A stretch of 64,000 nucleotides of DNA. Origin: Beverwykella pulmonaria. Lineage: Eukaryota > Ascomycota > Dothideomycetes > Pleosporales > Melanommataceae. Within the stretch, counting starts at the first letter, position 1, and each line of letters begins with the position of its first letter. The position numbers were made by a program, and so were the translations under genes. Shown piece by piece: positions 33,801 to 46,004 of the stretch. The notes below the pieces were generated by a model. The model saw only the letters and a list, made by a program, of their open reading frames with translations, had not been told where the DNA came from and did not search any database. The DNA lies in assembly GCA_001599595.1 (NCBI GenBank), contig BCHH01000012.1:760813-824812 (forward strand), given 5' to 3'.

Positions 33801-36202
33801 GGACGAAGAGGATACGATAAGGATGGGTGAGAGGAGCGCGGTGTCGGTGAAGGGAAGAGAAGGGGCTTTGCACGACCTGGTCAAAGGCGCGCGCATCGAT
33901 TAGGCAGGCGAGGTTCGGAGATGGGGGCGCATGAGGAAGTGCTTTTTGGTCTTCGTCTGGGCCTGCCTCATCTGCTCCAGCCTCATCCTCACCTCACCGG
34001 TTCGCAACACGAGGATTGAGATGAAAACGGGCGGACACGAGATTCCTCTGAGCAATTCGTCTCGACGGAAGGTCACTAGCCACACTTATTCGTGCGTGGT
34101 TCGCGCAGCGGAGCCACAGCACGGATTCGGCATGCCGGGATGCCATAATTAAACGTGGATGCCGTTACGCAGCGCAAGAGTTGCGATATTTGCTGAGGAA
34201 TTTTGTTTGTCTCACCATGCTGAGTGTGCCGAAGGAGCGCTCGGTGTAGCGAGCAAGCGGTGTCATCCCCGCGCACGAACCAAAGCGCACAGCCCGAGCT
34301 CAAGCTCTCGTTAACTTTGACTTCAACAAGGCAAGGGTATGTGACGCTGTCAACACAAATGTCACTGAAGCTAGAGCCGGAGCCGGAATACTCGCCACCA
34401 CAGCTCACATTCAACAAAAATCCCCATCAGCAAACCCGCAGTCTGCTTACAGCATAGTTGCCGCTGTCGAGAAAAAAATTTTTCGTCATACTCTTTGTAT
34501 TGCTGTGTGGCAGAGGGAACGAGAGCTTTGCCTCTTCCATAACGCCTGCCTTCGAGGTGTGTGTGGACCTCGCTTTCATTATCGTGATGAGAGGCAAATC
34601 TGAGATGGTGGGATATTCGGAATGTTATTGCAGGGCAAGGATGTTCGCCTCGCGTCCGAAGCGTCTTCCCAATCCGACGGTTTAAGTGGATGACAAGTTG
34701 GTGAACGGGTGGCGCTGGCGCTTAAGGTCGGTTTAGTTGCAGCAGTGGCAGTACCCGGAGTTGGGCGCAAACGCGTCGCGAAATGAGGTTTTTGGTGGGC
34801 CGCCAATGTAAGAGGGTGGGAACTGGGGAGGTTACAGCAAGTCGAGGAGATTGGAAAATTGGGTTTGGGGAAGGTTACGGTTTGTGGGGGGAGAAGGCTT
34901 AGGAAAGAGCCCCGGTTTTTCCCGTCAACGATTCTGCCTACCCTGTCCTTCAGATCATCGACACCAACATCACAAAGGTCAAATGAACTCGTCCTCTTCA
35001 GCCACACTTGATACATTTTGTAACGAACAACAAAGGCGATACGCGTCTATAGATAGGATGTTGGATGTATTGGACGCCCGTTCACCCGCCCCGCTGCGCT
35101 ATCCACCCCAACGGTCCAGGTTCCAGGTGCAGGTTTCCCTGCATCCAGCATTGCGTTTTTGATTTCGATGTGATAAGAGATATTGGTACGTGTACGGACG
35201 CGTAGCAAGCTGGCGGTGATGTGAGCACCGGTCTGAACTCGGTGCTATTACACAACCAAAGCAGGAACAGATGTCGGCATCTCGTGATATTGAAATGTCA
35301 TGATATTGATGTTTGGAGTATATGGGTGAGGGGTTGAGATCGAGATGGATGACCGTAAGGAACGGAACACCTCCGCGGCGTGGCTGCGGCCGAAACTCGC
35401 AATTATGTACCGGAACATATCTCGCTATCAAAGCAAGACGGCTAATGACACCGCATTTTGTGGTGTCGTGATAATAGAAGTGATGTTTTGAAATATACAC
35501 ACGAGCCGAGATCTCGATGAGATACATATGCGACGTACCCACCGGGCGTCAATAACAAAGTACAGGTCTCCGTGGCTTAGGATTTAGAATTCATTCCCAT
35601 CATGCCATGGTCAAAACTCACATCCCCTTCCCTCCTATCAAAACAGATAAACAGAGCACGATATTCATGTATCTCCAATCGCGATTTATGAAGTGCATTA
35701 TTGTGGTTTGCCAGCACGGTGTCAGAACACGAGGTGGTGTGATCTGATGTGATGATGAACGGCGAGGCGAGGATGTCTAGACCCAGGCCGGCTGAAACAC
35801 TGCCGACATCATGCTGTGGTCGAGGGTCGAGATAAGTATTATACACTGTTTGCTGAAAGTGGATAGGAATACGGAGAGATATTTGTAAAGGGTTGATTGA
35901 ATAGGGGATATGGACTTGTTCGGGGATAGAGGCCGTGCTAAATCAACGCGCAGCATAAATACATATGATACGCAAGCCAACTAGGATCCCATCCTCTTCC
36001 TCCAAGTGCAAGGGACCCAGACCGAAAATACCATGATCAGCGCGTCTACGGGCCGAATGGGGGAAAAGGACTCTGCATGAGGAAGTGCCAGATTCTGCAA
36101 GACGACCGGCATCCGAAGATTGAATACTATGGCAGTTTCCATCATAGTTCGATAGCATGACCCACGGCTCTCGGGGTCTTTTCAAAATAAAGTGTCTTCA
36201 GT

Positions 36203-36228
36203 AACTCATATCGATGCTGATATGAGTT
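36203..36228. repeat. Perfect inverted repeat (10-bp arms, 6-nt loop)
   Basis: AACTCATATC, then GATGCT, then GATATGAGTT. It lies in gene-free DNA; no T-run follows and function is unknown. Confidence 0.85.
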
Positions 36229-38405
36229 AGGTGGGCGATTAGGTCTGCTGTTGTATTATCAGGGCCTGTCGTTATGTTATCAGAGTCCGTCTAAGAGGAG
36301 CCGGTGAAGCGACTGAGATAACAGCATCTAGAATCTAGGACCCTAGCCGCGTCACCGAAGGGTTCTCGCTGCGTTTCCCATTTGCACTACTTCCAGTTCC
36401 CTGGTAGGTGTTGGCATTATAATCGTAGTCAGAGGAGGGCAACAAGGAAGGGAAGAGATAACAAGAGTCCGAGGAAGTACTTCACAAAAGGTACTCGCTG
36501 CGTCTTTCGCTCAGGTTATTTTCATGTCTGGGTACGATACTGATATCCGGAATTAGACTCTCACCTGCGTGTTATTGGATTGGTAATGCTTCCATATTCA
36601 TGAACCATGGATTTGCGTTATTCGAGGGTTTGCCTGCACTTCCTACAGTTACTTCCTGTAGCCAAGTTATATTAAGGCGTCAACGAACTCGGAGATTATC
36701 TGGATTTCCTCCGTGTTCGTCATGTGGTGTCTTGCTGCATTCGCTACACGCACTTCTTGTGTCAGAATGTAGTGACAGGATGCGGCTCACAGGTAAGTGT
36801 CAGTGAATCAAAGAGATTCACAGAAAGCCCTCTGGGTGGTGTCATTCAAGGGTTTGTTGTTTCTGTTACATTCACTTCATTGACTACGGTCTATCAGGTA
36901 AGTTGTGTATTATCAATTTCGATTTGTGTCCTTCTGCTCACGTCTTTTCAGAGTGTAAGCTTTTTGTTTACACTGAGTCTGAATTACCACTACCTCCCGT
37001 ATCTAAGCATTATTGATGTCTGCGCAGTGAATTAGCAATTTCGGTGTGTGTATGAAGAGTCCCTCTTCTCAGATCAATCAAGAACCTTACTGCATTCCAC
37101 GCTATGCATGTAAACTACTTCCCGCACCTATCCACTAGGCACCTTAGTGAGTGCTGGAAAGAGTCGAGAACCATACATCTTGTACTGCCCGCAGTGTGGA
37201 GAATGCGTAGCGCGTACGCCTCGAGTGTCGGAGATGCATTGTGTTGCTTTGCAGGCTAAAGAATGCGGGGTGCAGCTATGACGAAGAGTACTAGTCTTCA
37301 TGCATACGTCGGAATAAGTGGAGAGGCTTGATATATACTCTGGGGTAGGGAGGGCTCATCACCACGCACAGCATGGAGAGCGTCTAGAACCACGTTCATG
37401 ACCTCAGCGCCGATCGCGGAATTCTTTCTTATCTGGTGGATGTTCACTCGCCACTACGACTAAACTTTAAGCAGCGGAGAAGAGTGGTTGAAGGGTGTGT
37501 GGGTCTTCTCCAGGCAAGACAATGGACACGGAGATGAAGAGAGAGTGGGTCTGGAAAAATGTGGACGTACGGAGTGCAGCACGCAGAACGCAGAACAGTG
37601 GGGCACTCGATGCAAACGCACAAACCCATCTACTTATTTTGTGGACCCTTGAGGCGAGGTGAGCAAAGCGGTGGACGGGAGACAGGCCAAGAAAGTGAAG
37701 GCGATGTGTGGACAGAAAAAGATGACTATGCGCTATTGATGCAGCTAGTACTTCTCCGCACAGTGCGGTTGGCTGGCGCCGCGAAGGATCAGTGCGCGGC
37801 TCAACAGTTTGGACCCTTGAACGATCCTTTGATCTGTGTGTGTGGTAATTTCTCATACATATCGCGACTATTGGTCTGACAATGGGATGGAGGTCGTGTT
37901 ACCTGAAAGAGGGTTCAGGACGCGCCAAGTGTGTTGGGAGAAAGGGAAAGAGTGAGTGATAAGACAAAGAAATTACGTCTGGTTTGAGCAAACGACGGCG
38001 ATGGCGTCCACGTGGTAGAATGCACCTTTGGGTAGATATCGTATGGCGCATGAAAGGGAGGAGTGGATGGAGATGGATAGCGGTCCTGCCTAGCTTTGGT
38101 CGTGACAACAGAAACAGTGTGTGACCTGACTGAGTTACTACGCCGGGCATTGGAATTGATGAAGATAGATTGATGTAGGAGCATAAGGATTCCGTAGATG
38201 GGAGTACGAGACAAACAGATAGAAGGGGGGACTTCGAGGTAACACTGCAGCTTACTGTGTGCATATATATTTCTTGTCATTGTTGCATTCGTGTATGTCT
38301 CGGCATCCATCCACCTATCTCATAAGCTTCCGCTATGCCCATCTCCTACCTCGTAAGCTTCATCTTAGCTTTCCACTTCACACTCGAACATTTCAAACGG
38401 CGACT

Positions 38406-39185
38406 TCAAAGACGTCGCGCCGCCGGCGTAGTGGTAGGCTCAGCATGAGGACCCAGTTCGCAAGGATGCTTTCCTGTGATCGGAGTTGGTTGGAAGAGAT
38501 CCGCGCACTGATTGAAGCCATCAGTGGACGCCCAGCTGTGAGGATTATAGAATTGGGAGTATTGGACAGGTAGAGAAGCATAACGTACTGTTCTAGTGGG
38601 TGACGGACAACCGAAATTCGCAGAAGTCCAGCAGACCCATGAATGGTTTTCTTCGAAGTTACAAGACTATTTCCACATGTTAGCTTTCCCCCCTCAAGTT
38701 CAAATTCTCGCGTCTGTTTCCATTTCCGCATTTATTTCTCGTCACAACAGAGTATCTTGGAGCCCTTCATGTCCACTTCCCAAACCGTCCTTCGCAGCCA
38801 TTCCCCCTTCCACACTCACACTAGAAAAGAAAATAAATTCTCCCCAACTCACCGCCAAAGCATCCGTTGCATAGCACGGATACGCGATCGTGGCCAACAG
38901 CGGACAGTCGCAAAACTTAGAGAAGATAGGAATCGGCTCCGAATGTCCGCCTCTCCTCCTCGAGGTACTACTCAACGAATAATTCCCGGGGATCAACCCA
39001 GTTGGGAGTAAAGTTGGTACCGACTCTGTCACTGGGATGTTCAGGGACGTCGAGGGAACTACGGGGAGGGTGGGTGTCGCTATCGTTGCTGAGATAGAAA
39101 CTGGGATGTTCGTGGGCTCGAGCTGGGCATGTGGTGCTGCGTAGGCGAAGGCAGTCAGAGCCACGAGAAGAATGGGGAGGCGCAT
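38406..39185 (-). CDS. Small secreted protein with signal peptide (exon model incomplete)
   Basis: First exon 39185-38853 (111 codons, GTGAGT donor) begins with a signal peptide (MRLPILLVALTAFAYA, cleavage near AAP). A Ser/Thr/Pro-rich part with TNIPVSISATIATPTLPVVP follows, then a Cys segment FSKFCDCPLLATIAYPCYAT. A likely last exon at 38535-38406 encodes WASTDGFNQCADLF, a further Cys and a stop. The first exon ends in phase 0 while the last needs phase 2, so a middle exon or another acceptor is missing from this model. The protein is small, exported and cysteine-containing; a wall protein or effector-like role is only inferred. Confidence 0.5.
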
Positions 39186-41006
39186 ATTTTCGGAGAGGTC
39201 AAGATGGGACGAGGTGGGACAAGAGGTTGGTGCAAAGAGGGACAAGAGGGTTTGATGGTTTGGCACCGGGAGAAGAGAATATCCAGCTCTGCTTTCCCGC
39301 TTCTCGATTCCGTTCTTCTGACTCTTCTGCTTGCGGAATTGCCGTCCGCACTCGGTAATTCCTACATGGTTTTCTCCTCAACTGATATTACGCCCTTGTA
39401 AAATATTTGCAAGATCTGCAGGAACAGATTGGCGAACTTGTATCCGTGTCCTGAATTGGCATTTGTGATCAACTTCAAACAGGAACTGGAATGCTTTGGG
39501 ACTTAAATTGCTATTATTAGAGGACGAAGAGGCCATTGTATTTGGAGAAATCAAATAGACAGTCGGACTGCTATGTTGTTATTGCGAGTGCAAATGTTGG
39601 CGGTGCTGATTGGTGGCCAAGACGTCTTGTAATATACAGATGCTATAATTTGTATGTGGGAAAATGAAGAGCATATAGAAGCGCAGAGGGTGCTGAATAA
39701 AACAGCTCGCACTATGAGAAATGTAAATACTCAACAAAACCTAAGAAACTGATTGATCCGGATACTGTGTATCTAGATCTCGACTATTGAGATAGTTGAG
39801 ATAGTCGCCACTGGGTAGGCTGAGATGGTGGTCCCTGAGTATATCTCATACTTGCCCATTTGGGGCTTGGTGGTCAGACTGACAGACGCGATATGAGCTT
39901 CTGCTTACATCCCCTCTCGATTACAACTTCGTTATTCGGAAGTTGAGATCTGATATTGAAGTCACGGGGTCTAATCTCAAAGTGCATCAACCTTCCAGCA
40001 TCTTGCCATCACTCGACCGGCTCGCCGATAACCCAACACTTGACAGAGTGAAATTACTCTGCGCATACAGCAGTGAAGTGTACGCTACCGTTGACCTCGC
40101 CGAACTATTTAGAAATTGCGTCAGTGGGTAGCAAAGAACGCCAACGAGGACCGCGCCGTGGAGGCAGCCCTGGTGGCGGTCGTGGCGCAGGCTATCTCTG
40201 ACAGAACTCTTGGCGTCATAAGGGTCCATGCAACCCTGCACAGCATGTGAATATTGGCATCGCCATCGCTATCGCGGCCAGGGCCTCGCCCCGCTACAGA
40301 GTCAGAGGCAGTGCGGGGCAAACCGGCGTCTAGTGTTAGCTCTTGGCTCAAGCATTAGGTGATTGATTAGGCTGCGCTGGGTAGGTAAGGTGTGAGTGGA
40401 GACGAGACGGGACAAGAGTCTCGCATTTCTGACCTGCATCATGGAGGGTGGGGACGAAACGCAGGATGATTAGTACGGGATACGAAGCGTGGCAATATGC
40501 CAGCGCTGCGGTTTCCCGACTTGGTGTGTACGGGAGGGTACTCGAGGGTACTTACACCGCTTCGTTTGATAGACTTCACGCTTACCCCGGACTCTCAGCG
40601 CTCCGCTGCAGAGGGTCTGCTAGCTGCGCGTTAGCGGAATGATCCTTCGTGTTGGAGAGTTTTTGTTGAGAGCACGCCAGGAGGGAACGAGTTGCTTGAT
40701 GGAGTAAGGAGCTGGTGGGCGTCCGAATCTGGCTGCTCAGGCCCAGGAATGCACAGGCGTGCTGTGAACTGCCAGGTCATGTGATGAGCAGTGTTGGCGC
40801 TAGCTGGAGCTCGGACCCATGACGAAGGCTCCAGCGCCTGAATGAACGACGACTTCAAAAATTTCGCAACACCATCCTCCCCTTCCCTCCGTAAGTCTAT
40901 GGCTCCCCTTACCACCCGCGATGCTGCACCCCGCACAATGCGCTGTCTAAATCCCCCCTCCAAGCCACCATAGGCAAGCACCCACCACCATACCACACCA
41001 CACACA
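39186..41006. other. Intergenic, no gene seen
   Basis: Upstream region of the secreted-protein gene and of bol3. A minus-strand frame (41092-40631) overlaps the bol3 start and reads as Arg/Gly/Val noise. Near 39778-39812 there are several GAGATAG/ACTATTGAG-like words. Nothing else is supported. Confidence 0.5.
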
Positions 41007-41655
41007 ATGGCCCCGTCCCGAGCCCTCGCCCGCTGCGCAGCATACGTACAACATCGCTCAACTCCGCGCCTCCTTTCTACCGCATGTCGCATAGGCCAGC
41101 CCGTGTCTCGAATCGTGCGCCTGCACCCAAATATACAGCCAGCCTCACGTCCTGGCCAGTTGCGCCATTCCCCCGCATTTGCAACATCACGACGGTCATA
41201 CTCGCAGGGTGCATATGCGGCCCCTGAGCCGCCGGATTATCTTACCGAGAAAGAACTGCACATCTTCAACAAGATCAAGGCAGAGCTGCAGCCAGTAAAA
41301 CTCGAGGTCAGTCACCGTCCATTCCGCTGTTGTTCTTCCACCACTCACCCTCTCCGTTCATACAAACTGTGAAAGTCTCATGATCGCTTCCTCACCGATC
41401 AAGCTTTACCGATCACGCACTGCATCGGAAATTGTGCCCCTGCACGACATAGCTGCTTCGAGAAACGAGGGCTAATGCTGTGCGTTGTAGGTTCAGGACA
41501 TCAGCGGCGGGTGTGGGTCAATGTATGCACTGGAGATTGAGTCACACAGGTTCAAGGGCCTGCCAATTATCAAACAGCATAAGTTGGTAAATGCGGTCTT
41601 GGCGGAGGAGATTAAGAGTTGGCACGGCGTACAATTGAAAACGAAGGCGGTGTGA
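41007..41655 (+). CDS. bol3: Mitochondrial BolA-like protein Bol3
   Basis: Acts late in mitochondrial Fe-S cluster delivery, with Nfu1, to lipoate synthase and complex II. Exons 41007-41306 and 41491-41655; 465 nt, 154 residues; 184-nt intron. The first ~75 residues are Arg/Ala/Ser-rich with almost no acidic residues, as for a mitochondrial presequence. The BolA domain (about 78-152) shows ELHIFNKIKAELQPVKLEV, SGGCGSMYALEIESHRFKGL, KQHKLVNAVL and the C-terminal WHGVQLKT. The Gly-Gly-Cys-Gly context and the C-terminal His are the Fe-S-linked residues of Bol3 proteins. Confidence 0.92.
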
Positions 41656-42304
41656 AGAAGAAGAGGCATGTCACATTGATGAGGGACGAGCGGTCGGGAT
41701 GGGAGGCAATAACTACGATGTCATTGGAAACCATGTTGAAATGAAAGGGACAGGGGACCATATGCACGTAATCGGTGTGTACGTATACTTGTACAACAGT
41801 TGACGATAGCACACTATCAACGAATACGGTTTTGTTTGTGCCTGACGCGCCATTGTAGCCATCACATTGGTAAAAGTAATTGGCTACGCAATGGTAGAGC
41901 GTGAATGGCGCATATGTTCTGGCATCTGGTTTGCAGGTTGAGAAAGGGTAAGATTGTAGTAAGTCTTTTCGCCATGATACTTGGACGAATTGTTCCTTAA
42001 AGAACAAACTGTTCCTTATGTCATGTGACAGTTCACGAAGTAGAACACAGTCTTAAGACGTGCTGTCAACCTCACCGTAACCTTCTATCGCTTTAAGTGA
42101 AGGATTCGAAGCATTGAACATCGTGTACTCGCGTCTACAAAGCAAATAAAATGCGTACCGACCCGACCATACCCAGTGCTGCCTCGAGAATCAATGCACA
42201 ATGAAGCCTGAAAATACGGATGCCTGAGGGGAAAAGAAACTGTCTTCTCGTAATTCTGGACGACTAAAGACTTGAATGCTGGATCGATTGTTCCACCCGC
42301 TCTA
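41656..42304. other. Convergent 3' flanks of bol3 and tti1
   Basis: 3' regions of two convergent genes. An open minus-strand frame (42007-41612) overlaps the bol3 end; its Phe/Tyr/Val-rich content is not family-like. Confidence 0.5.
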
Positions 42305-45300
42305 CTACACTTGTACGAAGTTCCAGCGAGGTTGACCCCGAGGCAATCTGCTGAAGGAGATGAGTGGCTCGTCTGAACGAGCGCTTCTGGATTCCTTTTC
42401 CTTTTCTTTTTCCTTTGTCTTGGCTTGCTGCCTGCTCTTCTCGTACAATCTCAGCCAAACCGCATCCGCATTCCTACATTCTAACGCTTCCTGTACATTT
42501 CCCTGCTCCAACGCCGGATTCAGCATATCCAGAATCTCGTCAAAGTACTCTTCGCGAACGTTCACGTGTTTAGCAATCGAACAAAGCAACCCCGTCAAAC
42601 TATCCGATATCATGCGTGTTGGCGCGGTGACGTAGAGTTCTGGACGGTACTCGAGATCAGACACCCCAGTCAAGCTCGCAACCTTGCCCTCTTTGTGCGA
42701 AATGTTGAGACCCGTAGAGTTGATCTTGCCGCTGTTGGTACGATTGTCTGTCTTCCTGAGCGTGCGCCGGTGAACGGCTTTGAGATCCCCCCATGCATTT
42801 TCGATACGGCCTTTCATGAAATTGCCTGCGTGTGTGCACATCAAGGCAACGATTTCCAGCGCGTTGGATACTACATATGCCTCGGGATCATCGATTCGGG
42901 GGAGAAGAACTGGCCAGAGAGTGTTGATGAGTGGCAGGAAAGAATTTTCGTGTCGAGCGAGAGCGGGAATCGTTGTATGGAGGAGGGACAGGAGCGATGA
43001 TCGGAGACTTGGGGAAGATGAGGTGAGGTAGTGTTGAGTGAGGTCGGAGATCTTCAGGATGATGTCGAAGGTTCGCGGGGCGGGAGGTGGAGGGTCGGGA
43101 ACCTGGACTGCTTGATCTTCTTCTTCGTTCTCGTGAGGTGCATCTTCCTCATCTGTGTTTACGCCTTTTTCAAGTCCAATATCTTTCCATGGCCGGCGAG
43201 GAAGTGATGCTTCAGTAGCTTTCTGGTGTTCTTCGTCTTCTTTGAGCGCTTCAGATTCCAGTTCTTTCAATGCTTCTATGACAGCCGACATCGTAACCGC
43301 CTTTCGAATTTCTCCACACTTTGTGTCATTGTCAAAAGTGATCATTAGTTGCGGTGCTTTAACGCCCTCTTCAGCCATTCCTCCTAACACCGAGAAGAGA
43401 AGTTCGACTAGTTTTGGATATCCGTGATATCTCTGGAGCGCAGAAAACATACTGGCCACAAGATCGTCTAAATACGGCAGCAATGAGGGACCGCACAATC
43501 GCATCATCATTAGAAGGACCTGGGGCGCCTGAGGCGAGATGTTGTTGTAATTGAGCTGTAAACCCACAGCATTTACAATGTAATCGACGTTCGATATGAC
43601 AAGATCGCTAGCATTCGTATAGCCACAAGACCCTGCAAGAATGTTGAGGCAGGTCATGGCATGATTTCGCAGTGCCAGGCTTGGGGTTCCTAGGAGGTGG
43701 AGCACCGGATACAGAACTTCAACCAGTTCCACACGGAAGTCTTCCTTGTATCTGGTTGCTTGTAAGGCAACCACCTCGAGAGATAAAGCCTGGAAGTGCC
43801 AGTGCGAGTTTGTATCACTAGCTGCTTCCTTGAGTATAGCCAGCGAATCGTCGTATAAATCGTCGAGCAATTCGGTTTGGGTGCTCGACGACCCAAGGTC
43901 GAGAAAGTCATCGACGGCGGCATTATACTTCACCATGTCCTTCAGGAGGTTGACGGAAAGCCAAAGGCTAGCTAACCGGCTTTCCTGGCTTCCAAATCTC
44001 GAACTAGTAACTAGATCTTTCGCCACCGATATGGCAGATTTCGCTTTGGCCAGTTCTTGAAGGAGATATTGGAACTCTTTCATCATGTCATTTTGGCCTT
44101 TCAAACGTAGTTCCAGAGGTTGGAATACCATTGACTTGGAATTGTTGAGTACTAAGCCCGTCTCTATTGATGTAGAAGCTGCCGATTCCACCAGAGAACC
44201 GGCAGCTTTAGAGTCGCCCAGGACTTCAGAGAGTCCATCGCGGAGATTTTCTGCCAGACGATCATTAACGATAGTCAGATCTGTTTCTTCTCTATTTAGT
44301 AACCGAACCGCAATCGATATTTGGTGAATGATTTGCCGTCGACTTGCATCGTCTTTGGACTGCATGAGGCGTGGAAGAGATACCACCCAGCCACTCAGGC
44401 TTTCTCGCAAGACCTCGGAAAGCTTTTCGTCTGAGTAGAGTTGTGTTCTCAGGTCGTTTTCCGCGGTATCATTCTCTCCGCCGCGCCCGGCGAGAGTTAC
44501 CATGGTCTCGGCGACCATACCAACACACTCGGAGAGGGACAATCGGCAATCCTGTATGACCCTGAGGCATAGCCGAAGCAAAGCATTCTGGACTTCTTTC
44601 TTGTCATGATTCCGCAATTTGAGTATGTTCGCTAAAGCAATCTTTATTTGGGAAGTGGTGGCTTGCATCCAGGAGCTTGTACGTAGAACTTTGTCGCTAT
44701 CCCTATCCTTATTCCCACTAACCTGTGAACGAATATGTTTCGTTTCATGATCGCTAAGGACGCGGAGAAGTAACAGAGACATGGTATCTAAACCGCGCTC
44801 AATGACTCGGAAACCTGCGCGCTTAGTGCTGCTTGGAGTTAAGAGCTTGGTCAGCGATGAAACCATTCTCGGAAGAAAGCTGGCAAGTGCATCAAGGTCA
44901 TCTATGCCAGAGACTAGGGCTTCAACGGCTGCTAGAGCCTGAAGTCTAACAGCATTGGACTTGATCTCAGTGATACTGTCAAGCACTACAAGTACGGCTT
45001 TTCCAAGTGTTGGTATGTTTGCTGTTTCGACGAGATGAGCTCTCCCTTGGGAGGTACTCGCCACTTCGGCAAGCGTCTCAGCCATGCATTTGAAGGCAGC
45101 TGTTTGGAGCTCCTCGGACGTTGCTGGTATTCCATTTTCAGCAGAAGAGGGGTTGGCGAGGAAAGTAAACAGAATGAGTAGCTGCCCAGAAAGCGCGGGA
45201 GAAAGGTCCCCTTTCCAACCGGTTTTGAGAAGAATTGAGATGCATTCCAGGCTCAGTTCCAATGCATGGACTGGCACAGTTTTGGATGCCCGGAGGACAT

Positions 45301-45561
45301 GTGAGATGGGAACAAAGGCAAACTCGGCAAGCTTTGCGTCCAAAGAGCCTGGCTTTGCAGCAACCTGCTTCAGGGTCTTTAGTAGCTGGTCCAGAGACTG
45401 AACAACATCCTTCTTGGCGTTAGGCCGTTGGGGAAGGCTTGCGATGATCTGGATAAGGTCGACGCAGGGTGGTTTCAGCTACAAGATTGGAGTCAGAAGC
45501 AGAGAAGACATGAAGCATATATGGTGTAGCGGACAACTTGGAATATCTGCCTCTGGTCCAT
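42305..45561 (-). CDS. tti1: TEL2-interacting protein 1 (Tti1), HEAT-repeat
   Basis: Part of the Tel2-Tti1-Tti2 (TTT) co-chaperone that folds and stabilises PIKK kinases (TOR, ATM/Tel1, ATR, Tra1). Minus-strand exons 45561-45538 (MDQRQIFQ) and 45478-42305; 3198 nt, 1065 residues; 59-nt intron. The main frame has no ATG near its upstream end, and the eight-codon first exon joins in frame to LKPPCVDLIQIIASLPQR, the usual Tti1 beginning. The body is almost all paired helices with HEAT-like pieces (ALELSLECISILLKTGW, LRNHAMTCLNILAGSCG, SNALEIVALMCTHAGNFM). An acidic insert (TDEEDAPHENEEEDQAVQ) lies near residue 755, and the end is basic. The length fits the family. Divergent from pds5. Confidence 0.85.
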
Positions 45562-46004
45562 CTTCCTGCGTCACCTCTCGACCAGTCAGTACTGCAATGC
45601 TTGATATTGTGACTTCATCCACGGCAGTAATAACTCTTTCCGAATCGAACAAATGACGAAAGACCCATGTACTCGCGGGGTGCTATGACTTTCGACAAGA
45701 ATTCTTGATGGAGGTGGTAATAACGTGAGTGGCAAGTGAAGAAGGCACCAATCGAGCCCAAAAATGAGAGAGGTGCCAAGATGAGAGCACGGTCCCGCCA
45801 GTCGCGTGTTGCGACTGGCCAGAGCGCGTAAGCTCTAGGGATCTATCACGGACGCCCTCACCAACACCACTACCACGTCAACTCCACACACCCACATCCC
45901 ATCCCTGCGGGCCTGCTCTTTCCATCCACGCGCCAAACATACGGTTCGTTTTGCAGCATTCTGCACCTAGCAGCACAAGCCAATCGGACGCGCAGCCACG
46001 CGAG
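45562..46004. promoter_or_regulatory. Shared promoter of tti1 and pds5
   Basis: A 443-bp divergent gap between two large HEAT-repeat genes. It contains a perfect 9-bp inverted repeat, GCCAGTCGC (45797-45805) and GCGACTGGC (45811-45819), with a 5-nt spacer, about midway between the starts. Confidence 0.55.

Larger units (their letters stand above)
27165..38405. other. 11-kb gene-poor region
   Basis: No gene I can support over about 11.2 kb. The frames here are short or begin without ATG and have Arg/Ser/Pro-biased, non-family-like translations. The first ~800 bases are purine-rich on the plus strand and may be the 5' region of the CBM21 gene. Elsewhere there is a CAAACG hexamer run (33480-33498), a tandem repeat, an inverted repeat and possible splice-like signals at 36795-37030 (separate entries and findings). 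Base composition is mixed rather than strongly AT-rich, unlike heavily RIP-mutated repeats. Non-coding transcripts or very short genes could be missed. Confidence 0.5.
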
